In this document: one piece after another, positions 14,202 through 24,048 of the stretch
Position numbering within the stretch: the first letter of the stretch is position 1
Layout of the letters: each line of letters starts with the position of its first letter
Assembly: GCA_002403155.1 (NCBI GenBank)
Contig: DHHF01000008.1
Coordinates: 310,001-374,000, forward strand
From: Sulfurovum sp. UBA4779
GTDB lineage: Bacteria; Campylobacterota; Campylobacteria; Campylobacterales; Sulfurovaceae
DNA: 64,000 nt
Direction of reading: 5' to 3'
The notes under the pieces: model-generated
The model's database searches: none
Seen by the model: only the letters and a program-made list of their open reading frames with translations
Told to the model about the DNA's origin: nothing
Translations under genes and position numbers: made by a program

Positions 14202-16778
14202 ATGAAAAATATTTTAGAGAAACTTACGCATCAAATGACGAGCGCCATCGAATCGGGTGTTTCGCTTGCATTGCACAATAAAAATCCCGAAGTGGAACCC
14301 ATCCATCTTATTTGGGCACTGTTAACCAATAGCGGGTCTGTACTGCATCAGTCGTTAAACAGAATGAATGCCCAAAAAGCAGCCATAGAGCTTGAGGCTA
14401 AGAGTGCTGCCGGTAAGTTGCCGACTGTTTCAACCGTCAATAAAGAAAATATCAAACTTTCCCACAATCTTATACGCTCTTTGCAAGCCGCAGAAGGGGT
14501 GATGGCAGCCAATGGAGACCAGTATCTCTCAGTTGACTCTTGGCTGATTGCCAATATTCAAGAAGATTTCATTAAAGGTGTTTTTGGAAAATATATCGAT
14601 ATCACCGAATTTAAAAAAACACTTGAATCCATTCGCGGAGGCAAGCAAATCGATTCGCAAAGTGCCGATGAAACACTTGAAGCGCTTGCACAATACGGGA
14701 TTGATCTAAACCAAAAAGCAAGAGAAGGTACGCTTGATCCCGTGATAGGAAGAGATGAGGAGATCCAGCGGGCAATGCAGATTTTGATCCGTAAAACAAA
14801 GAATAATCCCATCTTGATAGGTGAACCCGGAACGGGCAAGACGGCGATTGTTGAAGGGCTGGCACAACGCATAGTAAACAAAGAAGTACCACTTAGTTTG
14901 CAAAATATGCGCGTAGTTTCTTTGGATATGAGCCGGTTGATTGCGGGGGCAAAGTATCGGGGAGAATTTGAAGACAGGCTCAAAGCGGTGGTCGATGAAG
15001 TGAAAAAAGCGGCCAACATTATCCTTTTTATCGATGAGATCCATACGATTGTGGGTGCCGGAGCAAGCGAAGGAAGCATGGATGCAGCAAACATCCTCAA
15101 GCCTGCTCTTGCGCGAGGCGAACTTCATACAATCGGAGCGACTACGCTTAAAGAGTATCGCAAATATTTTGAAAAAGATGCGGCATTGCAAAGACGTTTC
15201 CAGCCGATCAAGGTAGACGAGCCCAGCATTAATGAAGCGTTGCAGATTTTAAGAGGGATCAAAGAAAGGTTGGAGGCGCACCATAATGTCATTATCACAG
15301 ATGGGGCACTGGTGGCGGCTGCAAAACTTTCAGACCGTTATATCACAGATAGATTTTTGCCTGACAAGGCGATAGACCTTATCGATGAGGCGGCTGCCGA
15401 GCTTAAAATGCAAATCGAAAGCGAGCCTACCGATCTGGCGAAAGCAAAACGCGAAATTTCGACACTTCAAGTGGAAAAAGAAGCACTCAAGATGGAAAAG
15501 AGTGAGAAAAATGCCCCCCGTCTCGGTGAGATAGAAAAAGAGCTGGCTGACCTTGAAGAGAAAAAAAGATCATTGCAAAGCCAATTTGAAAATGAAAAAT
15601 CGGTCTTTAGCCAAATTGCGGAAGTCAAATCAAGCATCGAATCACTCAAAGTACAGGCAGAACAGGTCAAGCGTGAAGGCGATTTTAACAAAGCCGCCGA
15701 GATCGAATACGGCCAAATCCCGGCGAAAAACGGAGAACTTAAAGCGCTTGAGGTTAAATGGCAGCAAATGATGAGCGAAGGGACACTGCTTAAAAATTCG
15801 GTGGATGAAGAGATGATCGCAGGCATCATCAGCCGTTGGACGGGTATCCCTGTAACAAAAATGCTTCAAAGCGAAAAAGAGAAGATTTTGCATATAGAAA
15901 ATGTACTGCAAGAAGAAGTGGTAGGCCAAGAAGAAGCCCTAAAAGCGGTTGCAAGAGCAATTAAGCGCAATAAGGCGGGATTGAGCGATACCAATCGCCC
16001 TATCGGAAGTTTCATGTTTCTGGGGCCTACGGGAGTAGGCAAGACGCAAGTGGCTAAAACGTTGGCAAAATTTTTGTTTGATACCGAAAAATCACTTATT
16101 CGTATCGATATGAGCGAGTATATGGAAAAACATGCAGCCAGCCGTTTGGTCGGCGCACCTCCGGGATATGTAGGATACGAAGAGGGCGGACAGCTGACTG
16201 AAGCAGTCAGAAGAAAACCCTATAGCGTTGTGTTGTTTGATGAAATTGAAAAAGCCCATCCGGATGTCTTTAACACTTTATTGCAGGTGCTTGATGACGG
16301 GCGCTTGACTGACAATAAAGGGGTCACGGTAGATTTTAAAAATACCATCATCATCATGACTTCCAATATTGCTTCAAGCAAGATCATGGAGCTTCATGAT
16401 CCTGAAGAGAGAAGAAAAGCGGTAAATGATGAACTCAAATTCCATTTCAAACCGGAGTTCCTGAACCGTTTGGATGATATCGTGATCTTTAACCCGCTCA
16501 ACAAAGAAGCGATCACCAGTATCGTTGACATTCTCTTTAAGGGGATTCAGAAAAAATTGCAGGAGCGAAATATCAACGTTGTGCTTGAACCGGCGGCAAA
16601 AGCATATATTGCCGAAGCGGGATTTGATCCCGTGTATGGAGCCAGACCGCTTAAAAGAGCCTTGTATGAGGTGGTGGAAGATACGCTTGCCGAGCTTATC
16701 CTTGCAGACAAAGTGGTCGAAGGTTCAAGCATTGTTTTTGATGTGCAACAGGGTGAAATTGTTACACGGATCAACTAA
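14202..16778 (+). CDS. clpB: ATP-dependent disaggregase ClpB (Hsp100)
   Basis: 858 residues, full length. It pulls proteins out of aggregates together with DnaK. Domains: N-terminal Clp repeats (1-150), first AAA with Walker A GEPGTGKTA near residue 207, ClpB middle coiled coil (about 410-525, Lys/Glu-rich), second AAA with GPTGVGKTQ near residue 607, then Clp D2-small domain ending GARPLKRALYEVVED. GYVGYEEGGQLTEAVRRKPY is the pore-2 region. ATG 14202 is preferred over the GTG three bases earlier, with AAGGAAAAG as ribosome site. Its own promoter with an HspR-like site lies just upstream and a terminator follows. Confidence 0.98.
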   Translation: MKNILEKLTHQMTSAIESGVSLALHNKNPEVEPIHLIWALLTNSGSVLHQSLNRMNAQKAAIELEAKSAAGKLPTVSTVNKENIKLSHNLIRSLQAAEGVMAANGDQYLSVDSWLIANIQEDFIKGVFGKYIDITEFKKTLESIRGGKQIDSQSADETLEALAQYGIDLNQKAREGTLDPVIGRDEEIQRAMQILIRKTKNNPILIGEPGTGKTAIVEGLAQRIVNKEVPLSLQNMRVVSLDMSRLIAGAKYRGEFEDRLKAVVDEVKKAANIILFIDEIHTIVGAGASEGSMDAANILKPALARGELHTIGATTLKEYRKYFEKDAALQRRFQPIKVDEPSINEALQILRGIKERLEAHHNVIITDGALVAAAKLSDRYITDRFLPDKAIDLIDEAAAELKMQIESEPTDLAKAKREISTLQVEKEALKMEKSEKNAPRLGEIEKELADLEEKKRSLQSQFENEKSVFSQIAEVKSSIESLKVQAEQVKREGDFNKAAEIEYGQIPAKNGELKALEVKWQQMMSEGTLLKNSVDEEMIAGIISRWTGIPVTKMLQSEKEKILHIENVLQEEVVGQEEALKAVARAIKRNKAGLSDTNRPIGSFMFLGPTGVGKTQVAKTLAKFLFDTEKSLIRIDMSEYMEKHAASRLVGAPPGYVGYEEGGQLTEAVRRKPYSVVLFDEIEKAHPDVFNTLLQVLDDGRLTDNKGVTVDFKNTIIIMTSNIASSKIMELHDPEERRKAVNDELKFHFKPEFLNRLDDIVIFNPLNKEAITSIVDILFKGIQKKLQERNINVVLEPAAKAYIAEAGFDPVYGARPLKRALYEVVEDTLAELILADKVVEGSSIVFDVQQGEIVTRIN

Positions 16779-16791
16779 GTTTGCTCTATTG

Positions 16792-16829
16792 CCTCCAGGC
16801 CCTAAGGCCTGGGAGGACATGCTTTTTTC
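16792..16829 (+). terminator. Rho-independent terminator of clpB
   Basis: CCTCCAGGCC pairs with GGCCTGGGAGG around CTAA with one bulged base, followed by a T6 run after a short spacer. It starts 14 bases after the clpB stop. Confidence 0.85.
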
Positions 16830-16982
16830 TTGATATACACTTTTTGTCTTTCTATTTGGTTGCTCAATTAATGGTATCCTATAAGTTTTTTACAGCATTG
16901 AACCGGATGCATCATGCTACAATAAAAAAATATTTTGATAGTTAAATATCTCTATAAACGAAACACATAAAAAGGATAAACG

Positions 16983-17861
16983 GTGGCGGCAAGTTTTTTT
17001 GCACTGTTTGACGATATTGCGCTCTTGATGGACGATGTGGCATCGATGAGTAAGGTGGCTACTAAAAAAACAGCCGGAATATTGGGCGATGATCTGGCAG
17101 TCAATGCAGACAAGGCTTCCGGAGTTGCTTCATCAAGAGAGCTGCCGGTGCTTTGGGCGATCACCAAAGGTTCTTTTCTCAACAAACTGATCATTTTGCC
17201 TGCAGCGTTTTTGCTTAGCGCTTTTTTGCCTTGGATCATCATTCCTATTTTGATGGCCGGAGGGATCTATCTGGCATATGAAGGCATTGAAAAAGTGTAT
17301 GAATATTTTGTGCCTCATGAACATGAAGAAACGCATCATGTCACACTCGAAATTGTATCTGAAGAAGAAGTGCTAAAAGAAGAAAAAGAGAAGATCAAAT
17401 CGGCGATTATAACCGATTTTATCTTGTCGATCGAGATTGTCATTATCGCTTTAAGCACGGTCACGGAACAGGCATTGTCTGTTCAAATTATGGTAGTTTC
17501 TTTGATCGCTGTGCTTGCAACCATCGGTGTATACGGAATCGTTGCGATGATTGTAAGAATGGATGATTTTGGATATAAACTGATCGTTGCAGGGGATAAT
17601 AAAAATAAAATACTTATCACTATAGGTGAATTTTTAGTCAATGCGTTGCCGAAGGTAATTAAATCTCTTACGGTGATCGGAACGATAGCCATGCTTTTGG
17701 TCGCGGGAGGGATATATATGCATCATGTAGCGTGGATCCATGAAGCATTTCATCCGCTTCCTGCTCTTGCAGGAGAGCTTCTGGTTGGGGCGGCTGCAGG
17801 GGTAATTGCATTGGTATGTGTCGGTGTATTTAAGAAAATCGGGGGTATATTGAAGTCATAG
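16983..17861 (+). CDS. DUF808 family inner-membrane protein
   Basis: 292 residues, similar in layout to E. coli YedI. The conserved start AASFFALFDDIALLMDDVASMSKVATKKTAGILGDDLAVNA (residues 2-43) is diagnostic for the family. About six hydrophobic segments follow (for example LIILPAAFLLSAFLPWIIIPILMAGG near residues 63-88, described by position). Function unknown; a transport role has been suggested for the family only by its membrane topology. Start is GTG 16983 with AAAGGA at a good distance; no ATG fits the conserved N-terminus. Separate transcript, as a terminator lies upstream. Confidence 0.88.
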   Translation: MAASFFALFDDIALLMDDVASMSKVATKKTAGILGDDLAVNADKASGVASSRELPVLWAITKGSFLNKLIILPAAFLLSAFLPWIIIPILMAGGIYLAYEGIEKVYEYFVPHEHEETHHVTLEIVSEEEVLKEEKEKIKSAIITDFILSIEIVIIALSTVTEQALSVQIMVVSLIAVLATIGVYGIVAMIVRMDDFGYKLIVAGDNKNKILITIGEFLVNALPKVIKSLTVIGTIAMLLVAGGIYMHHVAWIHEAFHPLPALAGELLVGAAAGVIALVCVGVFKKIGGILKS

Positions 17862-18011
17862 CCATTTTATATGTATTCACGGGCTGTATATTTTTGCAAA
17901 AATAGAATGAATGCAATAAAAATATCATTTTTGGTCTAACGTTGAATAGGCTTAGTGTCTTTGGGTAAGATTGAGGTTTTTGCAAGATTCGGATTTTATC
18001 TGATAAAGAAA

Positions 18012-18120
18012 GATACATCTTAGGTGTTAGAAAGGGTGGGAAAATGACTTTGTCATAGTTGAAGCCGACGATACATTTTAAAAGGAGGAAGAACGTAAAA
18101 CTTCTTTAACACCTAAGATA
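18012..18120. ncRNA. Unexplained structured element with a 13-bp closing inverted repeat
   Basis: In the gene-free stretch 17862-18190 the 13-mer ATCTTAGGTGTTA (18017-18029) is perfectly complementary to 18107-18119. Between the arms are a small hairpin ATGAC-TTT-GTCAT (18044-18056) and a purine-rich AAAGGAGGAAGAA segment. No protein frame makes sense of it. It may be a small RNA about 100 nt long, or a miniature inverted-repeat element of about 103 bp. I do not recognise an RNA family; conserved parts of 4.5S RNA and tmRNA are not present. The rest of this gap shows nothing recognisable. Confidence 0.4.
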
Positions 18121-18190
18121 TAACCGAATTATAGCCAAATAAGATAAAAATACTCTTAATTAGATATCTAAAAAGGAAAGTTTTTATCCA

Positions 18191-18532
18191 TTAGCATATT
18201 TGCCAATTTTCCGGTTTAAAGATCTCTTCTACGGCAGGCATCCCTTTCCATCCGCTGCTTTCAAGATACATCATTTTGCCGCCAAAGTATCCGACGATAT
18301 ATTTTTCTTTAAAGATCGCAAAACCGCCCCTGTGCAACATCTTAAAAATATCCTCATGTGCAGATGCTTTTGTATAGCTTGAAAAATCAAAACCATGCAA
18401 GGCTGCAAGTGCGGCGCGAAGCATCTCATTTTGATACAACGATGCGCTTAGCGTATAATAGGCCGGATAAGCAACGGCCGGATTTTGTACAAGATCGCGG
18501 ATGTAGAGCTTTTCTTTTTTGGTTCGATACAT
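18191..18532 (-). CDS. Hypothetical protein, 113 aa
   Basis: 113 residues, soluble, with a mixed helical and aromatic composition (ALAALHGFDFSSYTKASAHEDIFKMLHRGGFAIF near the middle, by position 40-74). I do not recognise the family. The ribosome site GAAGGT lies before the ATG and codon use looks like the neighbours, so it is probably a real gene. It is a single-gene transcript in the gap between the DUF808 and DUF2207 genes. Confidence 0.6.
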   Translation of the reverse strand: MYRTKKEKLYIRDLVQNPAVAYPAYYTLSASLYQNEMLRAALAALHGFDFSSYTKASAHEDIFKMLHRGGFAIFKEKYIVGYFGGKMMYLESSGWKGMPAVEEIFKPENWQIC

Positions 18533-18700
18533 GGTAAACCTTCAAGTAAAAATTTGATAATAAAAGTATAAAAAAAGTATAACGATTTGAGCGAAGAGAG
18601 ATATAAAAAATGTCAAATTGGCAGATTTTTGTTTAATTTTTTATTTTCGTTATTCACGGTAAATAAAAAACATAATGCAGCTCATATTGCCCTATGCTTT

Positions 18701-20569
18701 TTACCACGAGCCGCCTCCGCCGCCTCCGCCTCCGCCTCCGGAGAATCCGCCTCCGCCTGAAAAACCGCTTCCTGCACTGGAGGATGGCGGTGTTGCAGCA
18801 TTGTGAACAGAAGAAGAGAGATGATTGAGATCGTTGATATTGCCATGGTACCAAGCCGGCGTGCTGACATGTAAAAGTTTATAAAACGAAAGCCAATGTT
18901 TTGTTTCTTTAAATAAAATTGCATAAGGCAGCATTTTGTCAAGATACAAAGGGTCTTCTTTCAGCCTTCTTGCGATCTCATCTTGTTTTACCCGCTTGAT
19001 AAACATTTCCAATCCCAGCAAGTGTGTACGTGTTTGCGCACCTTTGGGGGTGTATTTGCCTATTTTTTTATAGACGTATATCATCGCAAGAATCAGGATG
19101 AAAAGTACGACAAAAGGCCCCGCAAGAAGTTGGAGCAGGGCAGAATGCGCATCGGCTATGCCGATAACGGGAAATATACCGCTTATGGCAAAAATAAGGC
19201 CAAAAATCTTAGGCCGCCATGCTGTGCTGCCCATCATGATGCTCAATCCAACCGCACCGAATATCAGCGGAAACAAGAGCGCAATGAGCATCTCCGGGCC
19301 GAATTTGGCCCAAAGCGAATAGAGTACAAGCCCTATCACGGGAAGCAGATAGAGGATGCTTTTCAGTAAAAACGCTCTTCGCACTCGCTGAGGATTTTCA
19401 CTCATATATCCGGCGCCGACCACCCAGGCATAGAGACGATCGTTGATATGAGAAAAGCCTTTTTGCAGTGTTTGGGCTTGGGAAGATGAGCCTTTTGAGA
19501 GCGTAAATGTTTTGCCCGATGCAAAAAGAATGCCGGAAAGCAGATATGCTTGATCCATACTCAAAGCTTGATCGATGGGTTTTTCGGTACGGATCAGCAT
19601 AGGATCAACAAGCGAAGCACTTTGCTCGATGTTGAGATATCCTTTTTGTGCAAGCTCAATAATAGCCGCAGCGATATCTTCATCATCGGCAAAACGATCC
19701 AATATCAGGCCTGATTGAAGCAGTGTCAATTCTCGGGGCGGTTCATACTGTACGGCGATGGATCGCTGATCGATGAAACCGGTATGCTGTTTAAGGATAT
19801 TTTTAAAGTACAACAAAAATCCGATGAGTGCCGTCCAATGCCAATATTCAAATATCCAATCTGTGAATGTGTTTTTTGTATTGTCCAAACCGTGCTGATC
19901 CAGCAGATAAGCCGGATAGGCCAACTCTACGGTCAATCCTTCCTGCGGCTGAAGCTGCGAAAGGGTGATCTGCAGTGTTTTGGGATCAAGCCACCGCATA
20001 GCAGCGGATGACGTTTGAGTTTTGTAAGCTCCGCTGAAAGTGGAGAGCGAAATGATCTCTTGCGAAAGCGAAGGGGGCAAAAAAATGCGGGCTTGAACGT
20101 TAAAGAGAGGCACAGCCCATCCGGTGCCGATGATGTTCCACCGTATGGCGTCGTTTTGTTCGTTTTGATATGCTGGAAGCACCCCTTTTTTGACACGGTA
20201 AGTGATGACATAGGTATGTTGTTTGGTTACATAGGAGGATGCCGACCCGATTTTAAGGCGTATGATATCCCCTGCATGTGTCGAATGCATTTTTGATTCT
20301 TGCCACTGGATTGCAGACCCGTCCATCATGACGGAAAAATCATAAAGTCCGATATCTTTAAGACGGCCTTTGTTTTCTATCAGTCGAGGAATATCACGAA
20401 AGATGCCATGCTTTTGCAACGCCCCAAAATCATAAACGATCGTTTCTTTTATGGCAAGCTCACCGCTTTGCTCTATCAGGATATCGACATGATAGCGATC
20501 GATTTTTTCAGCATAAAGAGATATATGCAACCCGACAGCAAGCAAGAAGGCTAAAAAAAGTTTTTTCAT
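18701..20569 (-). CDS. DUF2207 membrane protein with poly-Gly tail
   Basis: 622 residues. Signal peptide (LFLAFLLAVGLHISLYA), a large periplasmic DUF2207 domain (IDRYHVDILIEQSGELAIKETIVYDFG, residues 22-48 by position), several transmembrane segments between about residues 240 and 500, and a C-terminus made of Gly and Ser ending GGGGGGGGGGSW. Proteins of this family are regularly encoded with LemA, as here; the pair is thought to act in the cell envelope, but no biochemical role is settled. The gly-rich tail is coded by a run of GCC/TCC triplets on the plus strand (18709-18760), which may vary in length by slippage. It starts 12 bases after the lemA stop. Confidence 0.88.
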   Translation of the reverse strand: MKKLFLAFLLAVGLHISLYAEKIDRYHVDILIEQSGELAIKETIVYDFGALQKHGIFRDIPRLIENKGRLKDIGLYDFSVMMDGSAIQWQESKMHSTHAGDIIRLKIGSASSYVTKQHTYVITYRVKKGVLPAYQNEQNDAIRWNIIGTGWAVPLFNVQARIFLPPSLSQEIISLSTFSGAYKTQTSSAAMRWLDPKTLQITLSQLQPQEGLTVELAYPAYLLDQHGLDNTKNTFTDWIFEYWHWTALIGFLLYFKNILKQHTGFIDQRSIAVQYEPPRELTLLQSGLILDRFADDEDIAAAIIELAQKGYLNIEQSASLVDPMLIRTEKPIDQALSMDQAYLLSGILFASGKTFTLSKGSSSQAQTLQKGFSHINDRLYAWVVGAGYMSENPQRVRRAFLLKSILYLLPVIGLVLYSLWAKFGPEMLIALLFPLIFGAVGLSIMMGSTAWRPKIFGLIFAISGIFPVIGIADAHSALLQLLAGPFVVLFILILAMIYVYKKIGKYTPKGAQTRTHLLGLEMFIKRVKQDEIARRLKEDPLYLDKMLPYAILFKETKHWLSFYKLLHVSTPAWYHGNINDLNHLSSSVHNAATPPSSSAGSGFSGGGGFSGGGGGGGGGGSW

Positions 20570-20581
20570 CGGAAAATAAAA

Positions 20582-21145
20582 TTAAAAATCAATCATAGGC
20601 ATTTTCTTGGCTTGCGCAGCCTCACTCTCTTCAAGCTCAAAATAGTCTTTTGGCTTAAACTGAAACTTCCTTGCCACAAAAAGATCCGGAAAAGATTCAA
20701 GTTTTGCATTATAGTCTCTTACGATAGCATTGTAATAGCGTCTGGCATTTTGAATCGCATCTTCTAGGTTAGAGAGTTCGTTTTGCAGATGCAAAAAATT
20801 GGTATTTGCTTTGAGATCGGGATAGGCTTCTGCCAGTGCAAAGAGTTTTCCCAAAGCGCCTGAAAGCATATTTGCCGCTTCGGCTTTTTCCTCAATCGTT
20901 GAGGCGTTAAGCCCTTGCTGTCGAGCCTGAATAACTTTCTCAAGTGTCTCTGCTTCATACTCTTTGTACCCTTTGACCGTATCAACCAATGCCGGGATCA
21001 GGTCAAAACGGCGCTTCAGCTGCACATTGATATCCGACCAGGAAGCATCGATCCCGGCCCTTAATGAAACAAATTTGTTGTAGATTACGATTACATAAAT
21101 ACCGATTGCGATAATTATAAGCAGTATGATATTGATAAAACTCAT
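20582..21145 (-). CDS. lemA: LemA family protein
   Basis: 187 residues. N-terminal transmembrane anchor (IILLIIIAIGIYVIVIYNKFV) followed by a long three-helix domain with the family motif YNKFVSLRAGIDASWSDINVQLKRR (residues 23-47 by position) and LVDTVKGYKEYE, RYYNAIVRDYNAKLESFPD. LemA proteins are small membrane-anchored helical bundles of unknown exact function, commonly paired with DUF2207 proteins. GGAG precedes the ATG. First gene of the two-gene unit. Confidence 0.93.
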   Translation of the reverse strand: MSFINIILLIIIAIGIYVIVIYNKFVSLRAGIDASWSDINVQLKRRFDLIPALVDTVKGYKEYEAETLEKVIQARQQGLNASTIEEKAEAANMLSGALGKLFALAEAYPDLKANTNFLHLQNELSNLEDAIQNARRYYNAIVRDYNAKLESFPDLFVARKFQFKPKDYFELEESEAAQAKKMPMIDF

Positions 21146-21285
21146 GCAAGCTCCTTTTGTATGAAACTATCCAAATTATACAAAAATAAAACCAAAATGA
21201 TCTATCTTTTTGAAGCAATCGCTGCAAAATAAGAATTGATGAATTTTTTTATCCGGTTGCAGATCGTTGCAGCAAAATAGCAGGC

Positions 21286-22407
21286 TTACATGCCTCTTTT
21301 TGCATAAAATTCAGCCCTGAACGATTCGAATCTTCCCTCTAAAATCGCTTCTCTGGCTTGTTTCATCAAATCCAGGTAATAATAAAGGTTATGGATAGTT
21401 GCCAGCCTAAAATAGGTGATTTCTCTGGCTCGAAAAAGATGGCGCAGATATGAACGGGAGTAGGTTTGGCACACCATGCAGTTGCATTCGGGATCGATCG
21501 GCATTTTATCGGTGGTGTATTCGGCTTTTTTGATGTTGATTTTTCCAAAAGAGGTAAACAAAGTACCGTTGCGTGCATTGCGCGTAGGCATCACGCAGTC
21601 AAACATGTCGATCCCTCTGTAAATATTTTCGATCAAATCTTCCGGAGTTCCGACCCCCATAAGATAGCGCGGTTTGTTTTCGGGCATAAATTGTGTAGTC
21701 CATTCGACGGTATCGTACATATCCTCATTGGCTTCGCCTACGCTTAACCCGCCTATCGCAAAACCGTCATAGTCTAAAGCACAAAGCTCTTGGGCGGATT
21801 TTTTGCGAAACGCCTTGTCTGTCCCGCCTTGAATGATCGCAAAAATATTTTGATCAAGCCCGATGCCTTTTTGTTGGTTGGCTCTGTGGTAATCTATGGA
21901 TTCTTTTGCCCATCTGGTGGTGCGCTCTATGCTGGCTTTGATGCGCTCTTGTGTTGCAGGCAGCGCGACCAAGTCATCCAGTATCATCATGATATCCGAA
22001 CCGAGGTTGTATTGAATGTCTATGACTTTTTTTGGGGTAAAATAGTGTTTGCTTCCATCTAAATGGCTTTTAAACGTAATGCCTCCTTCATCTATCTTGA
22101 CATTGTCAGAAAGTGAAAACGCCTGGAATCCGCCGCTGTCTGTTAAAAAACTTTTCGGAAACTTTGTAAACCCCTGCAGTTTGCCCATGGTATCGATGAT
22201 TTGATCGCCGGGACGCATATAAAGATGGTAGGTATTGCCCAGTATAATTTGCGGATTGATGAAAGATTGCAAATCCGTAGCATCGAGTGCTTTTACGGCC
22301 CCTACGGTTCCTACAGGCATAAAAACCGGCGTTTGGATTACAGAATGCGCGGTTTTGATGGTGCACGCCCTGGCTTTTTGGTCTATTTTATCTATCTGAA
22401 ATTGCAT
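21286..22407 (-). CDS. tgt: tRNA-guanine(34) transglycosylase
   Basis: 373 residues, the normal length. It exchanges guanine 34 for preQ1 in tRNAs with GUN anticodons, on the way to queuosine. Motifs: DSGGFQAFSL (catalytic Asp region) near residue 90, GGLSVGE near 235, the nucleophile region DCVMPTRNARNGTLF, and the zinc site CNCMVC...H near the C-terminus. I start at ATG 22407 (MQFQIDKID); the frame is open 62 codons further but those do not match the family and would run into the divergent gene. The start has only a distant GGGGGA, so a short leader or leaderless transcript is possible (TATAAC just upstream). Confidence 0.96.
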   Translation of the reverse strand: MQFQIDKIDQKARACTIKTAHSVIQTPVFMPVGTVGAVKALDATDLQSFINPQIILGNTYHLYMRPGDQIIDTMGKLQGFTKFPKSFLTDSGGFQAFSLSDNVKIDEGGITFKSHLDGSKHYFTPKKVIDIQYNLGSDIMMILDDLVALPATQERIKASIERTTRWAKESIDYHRANQQKGIGLDQNIFAIIQGGTDKAFRKKSAQELCALDYDGFAIGGLSVGEANEDMYDTVEWTTQFMPENKPRYLMGVGTPEDLIENIYRGIDMFDCVMPTRNARNGTLFTSFGKINIKKAEYTTDKMPIDPECNCMVCQTYSRSYLRHLFRAREITYFRLATIHNLYYYLDLMKQAREAILEGRFESFRAEFYAKRGM

Positions 22408-22488
22408 TGTGTTATAATATTCCCCCAAAAATGAATGATGCCATTGTATCTCTTTTTTGGTTACAATCGCGCTATGAAAGATAATTGC

Positions 22489-23919
22489 ATGAAGAATATA
22501 CTTATTTTGGCTGATGGCAGTATCGCCAGACATTTTATTGAGTGGGTAAGCTGCAAAAGGGTAGCCAAAAATAAATACTATGTCGTCTCTCATAAAGCCG
22601 ATATGCTGGCTGAAAAAACAGGAAAAAATATCTCTTTGATTGAGGCTGATCCGACAAGCTATTCCAAAATGAAAAATATTATGGAAGAGACCAAGTATAG
22701 CCTTGTGTTTATCATTATGGATAAAATGGAAGAAGCCCGCTATTCACTTAAAAATATTCGCCTGATAGATAAAAAAATAAGGATTGTCCTGCTCAACCAA
22801 TGGGATGATGCAAAGATAGCAAAAACAGAAGAAAATATTACGGTTGTGTATAGGGATGAGCTGATTGCTGCGCATCTTTATGGCAATTTGCCTAACGTTC
22901 CCGTGGTGGCTCAAAATATCGGGTTGGGGCACGGCGAAATTATGGAGATACTTGTTCCGTTTGGCAGTGCATATGCCTATAGGCATGTAGGCTCCATTGT
23001 GCAAAGAAAATGGAAAATTGCAGCCATCTATCGTGAAGACAAACAGATCCTTCCTACGAATGCAACAATGGTTTACCCCAATGATACACTGCTTGTTTTG
23101 GGCAAGCCTATTGTATTGGACGGTGTATATAAAATTATCAACAAAAGAATGGGGCTTTTCCCCGAGCCATTTGGTAAAAACCTTTATTTATTGTTGGATT
23201 TTAGAAATGATGCCGAAAATGCATTGCTTTATTTGCAGGAGAGCATTTATCTTGCAAATGAATTAGAAGATAAGTTTCTCTATGTGCGGATACTTTATCC
23301 AAATAATTTTGAACTGATTGAGGTGCTAAAAAAATATGAATCAAGCAATGTGATACTTTTAGTTTGCTATGATGATCAGAATTTTGGACCGCTTATAGAG
23401 TATGATATGCAGCAGTATGATATCGGACTTGTCCTTAGCAGTATCAAAGCGTTTGACTCAAGGCAAATTAAAACCTTGTTTTATGAATTGAAAAAACTGG
23501 TTTATCTTTTTGGGGACAGACAGATTTACAATATCAAAGAAGCCGTTGTGCTTATGAATGAAAAAGAAAAAATGGAATCCATCTCTTCTACTGCTTTTGA
23601 TTTTGCCGAAGAATTGGGCATCAGGCTGACGCTTGCAGATTTTGATCCCGAAGGTGATTTTGAAGCAAAAAAAATGATCATAGAACACTATGAAAACATG
23701 GCGCAAATTTTTAACATCGAGATTCATCTTGAGCAAAAGGTAGCCAACCCCATTAGAGAAATTGAAAGAAAAAAAGAGATACTTCAGATCATTCCTTTCG
23801 AAAAAGGGCTGGCATATAAAAAGTTTTTATATTTTCTTTCGGCCAAATCCCATAATTTTTTACTAAGAACACAGAAACATCCCAAATTGCTTGTGCCTTT
23901 TGAAGCAAGCGAAGGATAA
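22489..23919 (+). CDS. TrkA-like (COG3400) regulatory protein
   Basis: About 476 residues. Begins with a Rossmann-like fold (MKNILILADGSIARHFIEWV), then reads like the TrkA-N / TrkA-C proteins that gate potassium uptake: GHGEIMEILVPFGSAYAYRHVGSI and IYREDKQILPTNATMVYPNDTLLVLGKP (residues about 155-220) form a TrkA-C (RCK_C) domain. The second half (about 230-476) has a further alpha/beta domain typical of the Campylobacterota-type protein. The start could also be ATG 22474, five codons upstream, where TACAAT at 22462-22467 would make it nearly leaderless. No Trk channel gene is adjacent. Confidence 0.75.
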   Translation: MKNILILADGSIARHFIEWVSCKRVAKNKYYVVSHKADMLAEKTGKNISLIEADPTSYSKMKNIMEETKYSLVFIIMDKMEEARYSLKNIRLIDKKIRIVLLNQWDDAKIAKTEENITVVYRDELIAAHLYGNLPNVPVVAQNIGLGHGEIMEILVPFGSAYAYRHVGSIVQRKWKIAAIYREDKQILPTNATMVYPNDTLLVLGKPIVLDGVYKIINKRMGLFPEPFGKNLYLLLDFRNDAENALLYLQESIYLANELEDKFLYVRILYPNNFELIEVLKKYESSNVILLVCYDDQNFGPLIEYDMQQYDIGLVLSSIKAFDSRQIKTLFYELKKLVYLFGDRQIYNIKEAVVLMNEKEKMESISSTAFDFAEELGIRLTLADFDPEGDFEAKKMIIEHYENMAQIFNIEIHLEQKVANPIREIERKKEILQIIPFEKGLAYKKFLYFLSAKSHNFLLRTQKHPKLLVPFEASEG

Positions 23920-24048
23920 TTTGAGGTGATTTTGCCCATTGCTTTTGTTATGCAATGCATATTTATCTTTGTATCCGTTTTTATAAAATTAGAAATTAAC
24001 CGCAAATGAGATAAAATAAAACAATTTATACGATATACGAGGTTTTTG

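Noticed and set aside
18709..18760. Tandem GCC/TCC-type repeat as a separate repeat element
   Set aside because: It is the coding DNA of the poly-Gly C-terminus of the DUF2207 protein; described there.
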